From NCBI GenBank assembly GCA_964036195.1, contig OZ038459.1:16303206-16367205 (forward strand): a DNA stretch of 64,000 bases. Direction: 5' to 3'. Shown piece by piece: positions 48,376 through 59,349 of the stretch. The DNA comes from Sphaerolaimus hirsutus. Its lineage: Eukaryota; Nematoda; Chromadorea; Monhysterida; Sphaerolaimidae. Below the pieces are notes generated by a model. That model ran no database searches. It was not told the origin of the DNA and saw nothing but the letters and a program-made list of their open reading frames with translations. Positions within the stretch are counted from its first letter, which is position 1; every line of letters starts with the position of its first letter. The translations under genes and the position numbers were made by a program.

Positions 48376-51300
48376 CTACACAATAGCATACTGTGAATAC
48401 ACAACGGATCGTATTCTATAGAAATCGTCGCCCACTCGCCCTTCCAAATGAAACTGGCCAGCCCTGGTTTTTCGAACAGCCACTGCGCCATTGACGTACA
48501 GAGTGCCCGCTATAAATTCAGCCTGAAAAATGTTAGCAGGGTAGGTGCATTGAATGAAAAAAGCCTGTCTAGACGGGGTTTTTTTAGCCTAAGTGCACTA
48601 GCTTTGTTTTGAGAGCAGATCTGCGATTTGAGAGCAGATCAGTTTTGAGAGCAGGGCCAGTCCCGCAAGTTGACAAGTACTTTACTCTTGACTCTTGATT
48701 TTGCCAGATGTGGAACCAACAGCAGGGGGCAGTCCCAAAATGTCGGTTGTGTATCCAAATCTTATATTGTGTCCAAATTTTATGTTTTTGTATCCAAATA
48801 TTATGTTGAACATAAGAATTGGATACACAAACATAAGATTTGGATACACATCCGACACCCAGGGACTGCCTCCTGATGCTGGTTCCACAAGTGGCAAAGT
48901 CAAGAGTAAAGTACTTGCCCACTTGCGGGACTGCTTTAAAAACATCGCTGGTGCACTTAGGCAAAAAAAACATTCCTGGTCCATGGTTCGTTTTAGGGCA
49001 AGGATGATAGGACATTTCGATGCCGACATTGTATTTTTTTTTCAAAAATTTCCGATGCAGATGTCCGACAGATTTTTTCTCGGATATTCACTTTTTGTAA
49101 ACAATTCCCCCTGTCGACGTTTCATATGAAATACTCGATATTCGATGCGCTCACATGGTAAGACTAGTGGCTTAGCCAGGATTTTTGAGCGGGGGGGGGG
49201 CGGATTGTTTACGGAGCACCGCGACGCCCCCCCCCCCTAAAATTTGACCTATGTAGTAGGGGAATGGCGCCATGGCGCTGGCGCCATTCGTTGGCGCCGC
49301 GCCATGGCGCCATTGGCGTTGGCATAGGCGCCACAGACCGCTGTATATGTATGTAATTTACATATGTATTTATACACATTTGAGTGCATTTTCAACGAGC
49401 TTGAGGCCGTTGTGACCTGCAAAGAGAAATTGCCTTTGGTGTTACGCTTTATTGCGCGCTTGGGCGCAAAATTTTTGAAAAATGGCCTCAAAATCGTTGC
49501 ACCAGAACTCATTTCACGACATTTCTCACGTCTCACCCGGGAAGGGTGGGGCGGCCGCCCCCCCCCCCCCCGCCCCCCCCCCTGGCTACGCCACTGGGTA
49601 TGACGATACTTTTACAGCGCAAAAACACATACCGCAAATCCTCGAATAAGCCCCCCCTCGAATAACTCCCCCCTGTAAGCTGACTGAGGAAAAAATGACT
49701 CCCCCCTCGAATAACTCCCCCCTCTTTTATGGGTGAAAAAGAAGTCAATGTATAAAAAACGTATACGTTCATTAAAATTATGCATTATTTTGCATTGATG
49801 CACACTAACATTGATTTCAATGCATGAATTACGGGATTTCTATACTGGCTTACACGTTAATGCAGCCTACTTAACCCCATTTAGATAATATATTGATCAT
49901 GCTTTTTACTCAATATTCCGACGAAAAAATCACTCCCCCCCCTCGAATAAGTCCCCCTCAAACAATTCTGAGGACAAAATAACTCCCCGGGGGACTTACT
50001 GTAGATTAGCCGGTGGTCTTACTGACAGGATTAAAACCTGACATCCGTAAAGCAGATTGATCGCACACTCGCGGCAAACTGACACATACATGACAACAAC
50101 AGTATTCAAATGAACAAAAGCAAACAAACAGTGCGTGATCAAATGTTAAAAGGAATCAGTGTTTAGAAAAAGCTTCTGAAAGACATATTGAAAACAGGGC
50201 TGCACACCAGAACAAAGGGGGTAGAACAAGTAGTTACAATGATAACAATATTGGCTGAGTTTTTGCCTCCCGTTTGAATACCGGTTCCGACGTTTTTTCC
50301 TCACGCAAAACAAGACTGAAAAATTCTCCAAAGAAAACTGGTCGAAAAACGCGAACCCCACACCCCACCCCACCTGAAATCCGTTATTTCTCAAAAGCGT
50401 CTTCAAATCGGACAACTTGGGGTCATTCACAAACACAGCGGTATGACTGGGAATCGCGTTGGCTGGCAAGACATCCAAGCAGGGCGTGCCCGGCAGCGCG
50501 CCGCTCTCCACCTGCGGCAAGACGGACTCGGCCGCGCCCGACGAGGGGCCCGGCTCGACGGACACGTGCGGGAACATGCCGCTGGAGGTCGATTGCTCCA
50601 TGGGCTGGTGCGGGTCGTCGGAGGGCGAGTCGTTTTCGTCGCCGCTGTGGGTGGGTAATGGGTGATGATGCTTGTGATTGTGATTAGCGATAAATAGCCG
50701 GCACTTTTTGACCGTTTAAAAAGACGTTTTTAAAGCAACACAAGTATCGAAAACGGGTTTTTTAAGCGGCAGCTGATATTTTTAGGGACTTATTCACTAG
50801 ATATTTTGGAAAATCTCTTGCCGAAATTGAAGGTTTGCCAACAAAAATTGCAACATAACCATTGAAAACCAACCAACCCAACGCTATGTGAATTGGCGCG
50901 CTTGAACGAAAAAATGCTAAATAAATATAAAGTGAATCAATATAAAAAATCTTATTTTTTAAACTGCTTGATCAAAACAAAAATAGATTTACCCGTCATT
51001 TAAAAACCAAGTGCCATCACACACATGACCATCTCCCACCTCCCTCAAACAGCCCCCATCAATCCAAAACCAACACACATACCCCTGTGTGCTGCGTTTG
51101 TCGACCAAGACCTTGGCGTCGACCCAGGCGAGTTCCGCATCGCGCACCTTCTGCAAGTGCAGCGAGCTGACGAGCGCGTCGGTCAACGTGACCTGGTAGA
51201 TGTGCGACTCCATCGTGCAGTCCACCGTGTCGCCCACTGACGGTGAGAACAGCCGCGGCACGCCGATGCCTGGAAAAATATTTAAAAAATATGTGGAAAA

Positions 51301-54300
51301 TTGAAGAAGAAAAAAATGAAACATGAATAAGATACAATTTTTTTACAAAAAAAATTTTACTTAAACCAACCCCAAAATACCTAGTACATGTACAAAAAAT
51401 CTTGGCTGATGTTTTTAAAACAAAAACAAAAACGGTTTCGAAGCCTGTTTAAAAGAAAAACGGTTAAAAAAACACCGGCCATCCCTGTGTGAGAGAGCAA
51501 AATTAATTTTATTATGATTAGTTAACATTCAGTTGACACGGATTTGCAATGTCAACTAGTGTGTGCGGGCCCAATATATGTTCAAAGAGGTCACACACGC
51601 TAGTTGACATCGCAAATTCGTGTCAACTATTTACACGTCGATTAAAAAAACTTTTTTAAGCACACACTTAAAAGAAACAATGAAATTCTAATCATGATGT
51701 AAGATAAACTACCTATCCTCTATCACATGGGAAAGTTGAAATCACGATGTAACATAAACTACCTAAAATTCAGTTGACATCCAACTCACCAGTCTCCCGG
51801 CAGTAATGGGCCAAAATGCCAGTCGATTGCGCACTTCCCCTGACCAACACCAGCTGCCTAGGCTTTATCTGCGCCAGCAGTTTCTTCACACTCTCACCAT
51901 CGCTGACGCCCTCGAAGTCGATGAAGGCGAGCCGGCACAGCACCTCCAGCTTGGTGACCGACGTGATGCACTTGCTGGGCGCCTGTTCGCTGGCTGATGA
52001 GTCGCCATTTTGGCCCTCTGTTTCGTTTTCGTTGTTCTCGCCCTCTGCGCGGGGTGGATCCATTTTGTGGTTAGAATGTTATTTTAGGAACCGCAAATCC
52101 CAATAAGTGCCCGATAAAAAAATTTAATCTGCATTTGTGACCATCGCAGAGTAAGTCACGATGGGATCAGTGAAAACCGGATGACCAGGGGGCATAAATT
52201 TAAAATAAATATAAAATTGAACGATGAAAACTTTTTATTTAAAATCTCCCATGTATAATCACCTATTCGAGAATTTACGGTAACAGTGAACATTTAGATG
52301 CAAAGTCTTGAAAAAAGCGAAACTCACCACCAGTCGCAGAGGGCCTGGCAAGTCCGAGGGCGCCGCCAGCGAAGGTCACAGCGGTCGGCTCGATTATGGT
52401 GTAGTCTTCAGGCCGTATTATTTCGCCATAGTCGTCCCACTGAAATACGGAATTGACAATGGGACCAACAGACACACACACACACACTAGTTGACATCAA
52501 AATTGGTGTCAACTGAATTTTGGTTAATTATGTGATTTCAACTTTCCTATGTGATAGACATAGAGATTAGTAGTTAATTTTATACTTTTAGACAGTTTGT
52601 TTTCATTGTTTCTGTTAAGTGTGATGATTGCCATCGTGTTAAAAATTTGTGTGTTATTTAGTTGACATTTATTTGCGATGTCAACTAGTGTGTATGACGC
52701 GGAGCCAACCGGTGAAAGCAGTGAAAAATACAAGAAACCTCCACAAAACCAACCTTAACCTTCTCCTCCACAAAGGGATACATTGGATATATTCTGCGGC
52801 TCTGTTTAAAGAAAGACGACTTCTGTTGCAGTTCAAACTTGAACATGACGTCATATGGATATTCCTGGGCCAATCCATTCGCCTCGACCGGCTCCACGTC
52901 CGAATCAGAGTCATCTGGGGGCACTCCCAGACCCTGTAAAATGTCAAATGTCATGCAAAGTGTCATAAGTCGCCTCTTGAAAGTGGCTCACGTTCGTTTG
53001 CCATCTTCCAGGGCATTTTACATGACTTTTTACACTTTGCATGACCACCACTGTGTGGCTGAGGGGGCAGGGGTCCTCCACCCTTCAGTGAAGTTTTGCA
53101 TCAAATTTCGTTCTCAAAATACTTTTAAATTGGCATGGCATTTTACATTTTACAAGGCATTTTACAGGACTTTTGACACTTTGCATGACATTTTACGTTT
53201 TACTGGGTCTGGGAGCGGCACCTGAAAGGTGTCCGGCGGCGGCGGCGCTCGCGTGGCCCGTGCCACCGCTCAACAAACTGGCGCCGGGCGGCGGCGAGCC
53301 AAGACCGCCCAGCGAAGTACGGTGTGACACACCCACGCGTCTAAAGGCAGAGAAAAAATTTCACAAATTAGTTGGGCAAGTAAGTTTGACTGGTACCGTA
53401 ATTCTTCTAATAGAAGAGCGCCCTTCTATTTTTTCGTCAACTTTTTACCTGTCGGTCTATCGGAGACTGCCGTTCTATTGTTGTTGTTTTTTGGGTGCAA
53501 AAAAGTTCAAACACCTGCCGTTCTATTGGAGGTATGTCGTTCTATTAGAAGAAATTTCGTTATTTGGGAAGGGTTCGACAAACGACCGACAAGCCGAAAT
53601 TATGCGGCTGAGGTAGGTCAGGTGCCCTAGTTTCAACTTTCCGAATTCCTGTTTTACGGCATTTCATTTTCCCGATTCCCGATTCATTTCCGATACGTAG
53701 TTTCACGCTCCGATTTCGAACAACCGAAAAACTGTTCACATTTCAATTTCCCAATGCCCATCAAACAATTTCCCCAACACCCCAGTTCCCCGACCCAAAA
53801 AACCCCCCGCCAACAAAGTCAACCCCCCCCCCCAAAAAAAAAACGCACCTAGCGGCAGCCTGCTGCTCCATGCGCTGCCTAGCGAGCAGTTCCATCTCGG
53901 CGCGCCGCCGCTGCCAGTACGCGTCAAGTTCGGCCCCCTCGAGCCGTATGCGCCGTTTGATCTCGAGCGCCAGGTGCCGCGACACGTGGTCCGACTCGTC
54001 CGCCTCGGCCATGCGGATTAATTTGGACGCGAGCGACCGGCCCTGAGTTTTGGGTGGGTTTTAGATGTGTTTGGACTGGTACACCAGAGAAATTTGGGCA
54101 ACTGAAAACCCCACTTGAGTTTACCAGAATGAGTGACTTTTGATCGCTATCAAAACAAGTTGACAGACAGCTCTGGCACTCTGGCAGGGATGACCCGTGT
54201 TTATTTAAAAAACAACGTTTTTTTTGTTGAAAAAACCTCAGCCAAATTGTTTTAGTAGCTATGCACAAGGTATTTTGCCATTTTTGTGCGCAAGCGAAAC

Positions 54301-57300
54301 AATTTCATACCGTGGGTGGTTGTTTTAATCAGTTTTTGAGGCATTTTCAGTGTGAAAGCTTCCATTTCTTCAAGCCGTGTTATGTAAATGTAGTATAAAC
54401 CGGTGTTCAGGCAGTCTCCTTTGGACGTTTGGAAAAATATTTTATAAAAATTGCTGTGGATTTATGTATGAATGAAATTTCCCATGTCCGCTGTGGATTG
54501 TAGGGCAATTCAAGCCCTACAATCCTCAGCGGACCTGGGAAATTTCATTCATACATAAATCAATAGCAACTTTTATAAAATATTTTTCCAAACGTCCAAA
54601 GAAGCCTGAACACCAGTTTATCCAGCCAATGTGCTCCCACATAATTCTACAGTGTGAAACATCATTGTCAATGTCAATTAGCCTTACTTAAAACCTTAAA
54701 TATTTCAGCACTATTCCACGCCGCATTTCCACAATTTCACAACTCACATAACTTCTCTGCGTCAATATGATGGAATTCTTGGGGTCGGCCGACCACTCCA
54801 AGAACAAATCCCGCGAGAAGCCGCACTCCATGTCCGGCTGGCTGGCCAAAACGACGCGCGGCGATCGAACTCGACTTAGTTCCGCTTGCGAGTGGCACAG
54901 TTGCACGTGCCTGTTCAGTTTTTTGTTAAATTTGAGATATCGTCCGAGACATAAATATTACGTGCCGATTTTCTCGAATTGTCCCCATTTATTTACCCCC
55001 AAGTCTGAGCGAGCAGAGGAAAAAATAGACTCCCTCGAAATACCTCTCGTCTTGAATGATGTAAGCCATGTATGTATGCAGTGCACATGTATCAAATGCT
55101 GCCAATTTGCATCGCAGCTACACACTACACAAATACTAGTAGGTGTAGATATTTTTGTACCAGTATATGTCCAAATATATACTGTTTTGTTACATTTATC
55201 ACAAGTTTTGGGTATGTAAAATATTCTTTACTATAAACCCTCACGAAAACTTCTGATGAAATAATAAACCTCTCCTTCAAATAACCCCCTCAAAATTTGC
55301 TGGCGAAATAACAACCCCCTGGGGGAATTTCGATGAATTACGGTAGCTGCGTGCTGATTTCCGAATGCACCCGCCCCATTGTGTATATAATTCCAAACCT
55401 CACAAACCAAAAACCGACCGAAACTGGAACGGATTATATCTGCCCTGCTCGAACGAGTGCAGCACCTTGTCGCTCATCCACTCCACCTGACTCTTTGCGA
55501 ACTCGACCACGTTGTAGGCGACGTGCGACAGCATCACCAGCGAGTAGGCGGCCAGGCCGGCCTCGGCGTTGTGCCACAGCTGGTCGAGCAGGTGCGCCAG
55601 CTCAAGCACGCGCCCCGCCGTGTCGATTACCACCTGCCGGGAGGGTTATGGAAAGGGATTTGTTTATAAAAAAGTCATTCTGATGGGCAGGGATCGAACC
55701 AGGCACGGTGCGCGCGAGATACTTTTGTTTTCAGAGACTCACACTTTTGGGTGACTCGTTCTAGGGTTGAAAAATGATTTTTTTTTCAAACAACTTCACA
55801 TTTTTTAATAAATTACCGCGCTACCAATTACCACAAGATCAAGTGACGTATCGCAGTTCCAGATAGGATTGAAATGGAGCCCTAGATACGCAGGAAACAA
55901 TTTTTAGGCGCTCAACTAGGGCTTGTACTCGACTCATCCCAAAATTCCACGCAGCCTACAAATGTGACTTTAATCGCATTTCCATTAAATTACCAAAAAA
56001 AAACTTTTATCCGACTAATTTTTATGATACTCAACACTAAATCCCAACCCCGATCCACAAAAAACACCCCCCCCCCAAACAAACGAGCGCGTCGCCCCCC
56101 TGCCTCAAAGTGGACACCATATTAGTGAGAAGTTGTTCGTCCCTTTCGCGTCTGCGCGCCTGCGGAACGCCCGCCGTCGACGAGCCGCAGATTAGTAAAT
56201 GTGGACGACTAATTGAGTCCAGCAGACAGCTGAGTATGTGGAAATTAAATACAATTGGCTGATTGGGCCCCCACACACTGGATGTCAACTGAATTCGTGT
56301 CAACTAAATGTCAACTGAATTTAAGTGATACTGTGATTTCAACTTATCTATCTGATAGAGCATAGTTAATTTTACGTCATGACACTTCATTTTCATTGTT
56401 CCTGTTAAGTGTGATGCTTTTTACAAACTTCTTGTTTTATTCAATTGACACTGAGTTGACGCGAATTTGCGATGTCAACTAGTGTGTGTGGGCCTAATGC
56501 AGGGGTAGGAAATGAGAGTTGTGGGTAGGGGGTTTACCCCCCCCCCCCAAAAGCGTCCAGCTATATTTCTATCCCGAAGGTAAATTTTTGGCTACTATCT
56601 CCTAAGCTCCCAAACCAGCAGTCACCCGGCTACCTATCTATCCGGGCAATGTTTGGGAAATTTTGCCGCAATTTTTACTCAAAACCATAGCAAATTTTCA
56701 AAACTCAAAACCAAACCAAAACTAGTTTTCATACCATTTAATAGTTTTTCACCTTCAAAATGATTTATTCTTGATCCGCATTGCCGATATTTATGTACTA
56801 CTGTCTGCCTGTGTACCAACTTTTCTCCCTTTTCTCTTTCTACACCTTGAAAAGGCCTATATATCAAACCCCCGCAACCCCCCCCCCAAATTTTTCAGTT
56901 ACATATCACTCCGGTGGAACGAGTTGCTGTTAATCCAACCTAGAGTTCAAACGGGACTGCGGTCCCGGTACATGGTTCGGCAAAAAGTCGGGACTGGGGC
57001 GGTCCCGGTTCGAAAAACTGTTACCGTTTGAACCCTAATCCAACCCCTAGAGTGTCAAAATCTAGGAGACCCCTGACTAACGCATTCAAATGCCTCTCTT
57101 TCTTGTGGTTGAAGTCGACCGCGTACACAATGTCCTCTTCTCCCATCTTGGTGATTCTCCACAGGGTGCCGCCCAGCATGTGGCCCGCTGGAAGGGGGGC
57201 CACGCTCAGACCGTGGCCCCGTCCCTTTAGTGATACCTGGAATGAGTATTGATTGAATTATGTACGGATTGTGTGGGGGTTGGCTGGTACTCCGGTTTTT

Positions 57301-59028
57301 TAAAGAGACTTTTTCATAATTAAATTTCGTTGTTTGACTTTTATTGGAATTTCGGAATATTTGATGCGATTGGAATTTTGTTTGATATCAATTGGTTGTC
57401 GCACCAAACACTCAAATATTGCGTTCAGCATTCGAACGTTTTTGCACGCTGAACTATAAACGCTGAAATGAAAATTTAAAGAACACAACGTCTTTGAAGC
57501 GTAACAATTCGAAATTTGTAATTTCTCGCGCAATTTGCACGCGAGCCGAATTTAGGTATACGTTTCAAAAACGTTCTGTTCTTTAGATTTCAATTTCAGC
57601 GTTTGTAGTTCAGCGTGCAAAAACGTTTGAACTTCAGTGTGTGATGCGCGCCATTAGTCAATGTGGAAAAATGTAGCAGCGGCAATATCATTTTGACAGT
57701 CGATGATTTTTGTGTCAAAATGGAGTAAGCCCAGCTCAGAATGATCCTGATCTTGCACATACAGCTGACCGCCATTTGGTTTGATACGAAATGCAACCAA
57801 TGAGTGGTGTGCACGGACCAAAATGGCGGAAAAACGATGTGCATTTGAAAATACTACTTTTGGATATCTTTTCTCTATCAAACACACCTGTTGACTATAC
57901 TTGAGTTGTTCAATTTTATCGAACGCCGCATCAACATCGTCCAATGTGAACACATTGAAATCCTCCACGCTATTATGCGACAAGAACCAATCGTACAGGA
58001 ACATTTGGCCCATTTTGTAGATGGGCACCTGCGTAAAATGAAAGCTGTACACGATTGAAAGCCACTTGCAAGGTGCAGGGGTAGGAAAGGGGGTACGGTA
58101 AGATCTTTTGACTACTATCCCCTGAACCCCCCCCCCAATCGGCCAGCTGTCATTCTATCTGGAACGATTTTGAGAAATTTCACCCCAATTCTTGCTCAAC
58201 GTCTTTAATTTTCATATATTTTTAGATTTCCACCTTTAAATTCACTACTGCATGTTCCTTATTGCCAATTTACAGCCATTTTATGTACTATAGGAACGAT
58301 TTGCCATCTATCCACCCCCCTTAAAATCAAAATCAAGAATACCCCCGGCAAGCTCCACAACAAAAACCAAACCAACGGTAGCATAAACGGGGCACTTGAG
58401 TCCGCACTTGCCCACCAAGTAGGGCAGGGCGCCCATGTGCGCCACGTCCGGGTAGCTGATGAGCACCGCGTCAATGAACGGCGCCCGCCGGCGTAGGGCA
58501 TCTGCGTAGGACGCATCGAAGCGGTCGTCCCAGCCGCAGTCGAGCAGCAGGTGCACCTGGGAAGGGGGTGAAGTGTTTAGGGGGTCTTTGGGGGTAGTTT
58601 TTGGTGCCAGGAGTTTTGTGCGATGTGATGGTCAGGGAGTCTGGCGCCAGCGCAATGATAAACGGAGATAACTATTTGCATATAGCCAGCGAACCGCATG
58701 ATATAATGGTACTAATTTATAATTTAAAGAATAATTCAGTTTTGGTCGTTTTGGCCTATTCTTTACTGCGATCCTTCAAGAAATTTTCTGACAAAAACCC
58801 CCATGAATAAGCCCCACCCCCTGAAAATTGGCTGGCGAAACAATAAACCCCCTAGGGGTATTTCGAGGAATAAGGCAGACGACGGCAAAGCATACACTCC
58901 ACAAAAGACACACCAAAAAATGACCATGGCTGAATCCCAATACAGACCTGATCTACTTGCAGGGCGTAGCATGTGGCACCATCATCTATAGCGCCACTGA
59001 TAGCTTCCACTTTTACAATTGAAGTCAT
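48376..59028 (-). CDS. CPSF2: CPSF2 (CPSF100): cleavage and polyadenylation specificity factor subunit 2, complete, 15 exons
   Basis: This is the non-catalytic partner of the CPSF73 nuclease in nuclear pre-mRNA 3'-end processing. Exons: 59028-58948, 58556-58377, 58028-57888, 57236-57082, 56229-56085, 55633-55419, 54910-54748, 54042-53849, 53340-53222, 52914-52754, 52439-52328, 52044-51790, 51269-51083, 50644-50374 and 48522-48376. All junctions are GT-AG and in phase, giving 841 codons plus TAG (human is 782). It aligns from memory with human CPSF2 over almost its whole length: [100 protein letters not shown] and the end YSQYAIV. The metallo-beta-lactamase motif is degenerate ([12 protein letters not shown]), as usual for this subunit. 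Extra length lies in a Gly/Ala/Ser-rich linker (exon 9) and before exon 14. Confidence 0.96.
48658..48933. repeat. CAGTCCCGCAAGT MITE with nested GGGGGCAGTCCC element (CPSF2 intron 14)
   Basis: CAGTCCCGCAAGTTGACAAG and its near inverse at 48908-48933 are the outer ends. Inside, 48725-48872 is a second inverted element with TTGTGTATCCAAAT / ATTTGGATACACA arms. Confidence 0.75.
49180..49340. repeat. G/C runs and GGCGCC-type fragment (CPSF2 intron 14)
   Basis: Runs of nine or ten G and C are followed by GGCGCCATGGCGCTGGCGCC words without transposon ends. A second G/C-run block is at 49540-49600. Confidence 0.5.
49628..50012. repeat. CTCGAA-family MITE (CPSF2 intron 14)
   Basis: ACCGCAAATCCTCGAATAAG starts it. 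CTCGAATAACTCCCCCC words recur at both ends around an AT-rich core, and the right end is worn (GGGGGACTTACTGTAG). Confidence 0.65.
51535..51790. repeat. TAGTTGACA-family copies in CPSF2 intron 12
   Basis: Two partial copies face each other (GTCAACTAGTGTGTGCGGGC at 51560 and ACACGCTAGTTGACATCGCA at 51593). The second runs up to the exon 12 donor. Confidence 0.6.
52482..52694. repeat. TAGTTGACA-family MITE in CPSF2 intron 10
   Basis: ACACACACACTAGTTGACAT and TGTCAACTAGTGTGTATGA are inverted ends. The element fills most of the 314-bp intron but supplies neither splice site. Confidence 0.8.
52918..53219. mobile_element. CAGACCCTG-family MITE that constitutes CPSF2 intron 9
   Basis: On the minus strand the intron (53221-52915, 307 bp) reads CAG|GT, then the 302-bp element, then CAG|AT. 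The element ends GCCGCTCCCAGACCC and GGGTCTGGGAGTGCCCC match the other family members. CAGGT and CAGAT are a 4-of-5 copy of a 5-bp target duplication. The donor GT comes from one copy and the acceptor AG from the other, so splicing removes the element plus one duplication. A separate ~90-bp segment is inserted near 53045-53140. Confidence 0.8.
53394..53567. repeat. TAGAAG-type MITE in CPSF2 intron 8
   Basis: TACCGTAATTCTTCTAATAG and CTATTAGAAGAAATTTCG are inverted ends. CGCCCTTCTATT words match the family at 277 and 16495. Confidence 0.75.
54396..54620. repeat. Hairpin element in CPSF2 intron 7
   Basis: Arms of about 105 bp pair nearly perfectly (AAACCGGTGTTCAGGC; GGACGTTTGGAAAAATATTT; TGTATGAATGAAATTTCCCA; GATTGTAGGGC). 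The loop is only a few bases near 54510. Confidence 0.9.
54955..55344. repeat. CTCGAA-family MITE in CPSF2 intron 6
   Basis: TTCTCGAATTGTCCCC starts it and GGGGGAATTTCGATGAATTA, CGGTA ends it. The core with TTTGCATCGCAGCTACACA is shared with 12390-12430, 20035, 37245 and 59870. Confidence 0.7.
56268..56498. repeat. TAGTTGACA-family MITE in CPSF2 intron 4
   Basis: GGGCCCCCACACACTGGATG and TCAACTAGTGTGTGTGGGCC are inverted ends. It directly abuts the element at 56501. Confidence 0.75.
56501..57074. repeat. CAGGGGTAGG-family MITE in CPSF2 intron 4
   Basis: CAGGGGTAGGAAATGAGAG and GGAGACCCCTG are inverted ends, with G/C runs and GCTACCTATCTATCC words inside. The right end stops 7 bp from exon 4. 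On the minus strand its flanks, GCGTTAGT and GCATTAGG, agree at 6 of 8 positions. Confidence 0.65.
56940..57036. mobile_element. 97-bp hAT-like element, perfect 8-bp duplication
   Basis: CTAGAGTTCAAACGGGAC and GTTTGAACCCT are flanked by AATCCAAC (56932-56939 and 57037-57044). It is nested in the 56501 element. Its ends match the GGGATC family at 60818 and 63603. Confidence 0.85.
57660..57850. repeat. Repeat shared by CPSF2 and CDK9 introns
   Basis: AATGAGTGGTGTGCACGGAC and the neighbouring AAAATGGCGGAAAAACGATG occur here (CPSF2 intron 3) and at 60485-60700 (CDK9 intron), along with TGTAGCAGCGGCAATATCAT versus TGTAGCAGCGGTAACAACAT. The two copies have the same orientation. Confidence 0.75.
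58076..58345. repeat. CAGGGGTAGG-family MITE in CPSF2 intron 2
   Basis: CAGGGGTAGGAAAGGGGGT starts it. AGCTGTCATTCTATCTGGAA and ATTTGCCATCTATCCACCC words follow. It fills most of the intron. Confidence 0.6.
58745..58875. repeat. CTCGAA-family remnant in CPSF2 intron 1
   Basis: AATTTTCTGACAAAAACCCC and GGGGTATTTCGAGGAATAAG are the right-hand portion of the family. Confidence 0.5.
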
Positions 59029-59034
59029 GCTGAA
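59029..59034 (-). promoter_or_regulatory. Possible trans-splice acceptor (TTTCAG) before the CPSF2 start codon
   Basis: On the minus strand GGGTCTTTCAG is followed by one base and then the CPSF2 ATG (59028). No intron is needed here for the coding sequence, so the site suits addition of a spliced leader or a 5'-UTR exon. Confidence 0.45.
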
Positions 59035-59177
59035 AGACCCCTCTGCGCAGTGAACGCCCGAAGCATGAAAACCTCCTAAATGAGACACTGATGTAAAATC
59101 CACAAATTGAGCGGGTGCTGGGAGGTGATACAGCAGGACGGAACTTTAAAAAATTAAAATTAATATGGACATTTAGT

Positions 59178-59183
59178 TTTATT
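59178..59183 (-). terminator. Putative CDK9 poly(A) signal AATAAA
   Basis: AATAAA on the minus strand lies 166 bp past the CDK9 stop. A T-rich stretch (TTAATTTTAATTTTTTAAAG) follows about 20 bp on, and the TTTCAG before CPSF2 lies about 145 bp downstream. Confidence 0.5.
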
Positions 59184-59349
59184 TGTAAAGCGACCCGTAC
59201 AAAGCCAGCGAAGTAATGCGAATGTATTCAATGCGGGCATTTATGAAAGAATAACACATTTTGTACACACACAGCAATGAGCTACACAGCATATTCATAT
59301 ACGACCACAAAAAAATAAAATCACAAAATAACCCACAAAAACAGCGAAA

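Noticed and set aside
50274-50687. Plus-strand frames over CPSF2 exon 14 and other CPSF2 exons
   Set aside because: They are antisense shadows of GC-rich coding exons.
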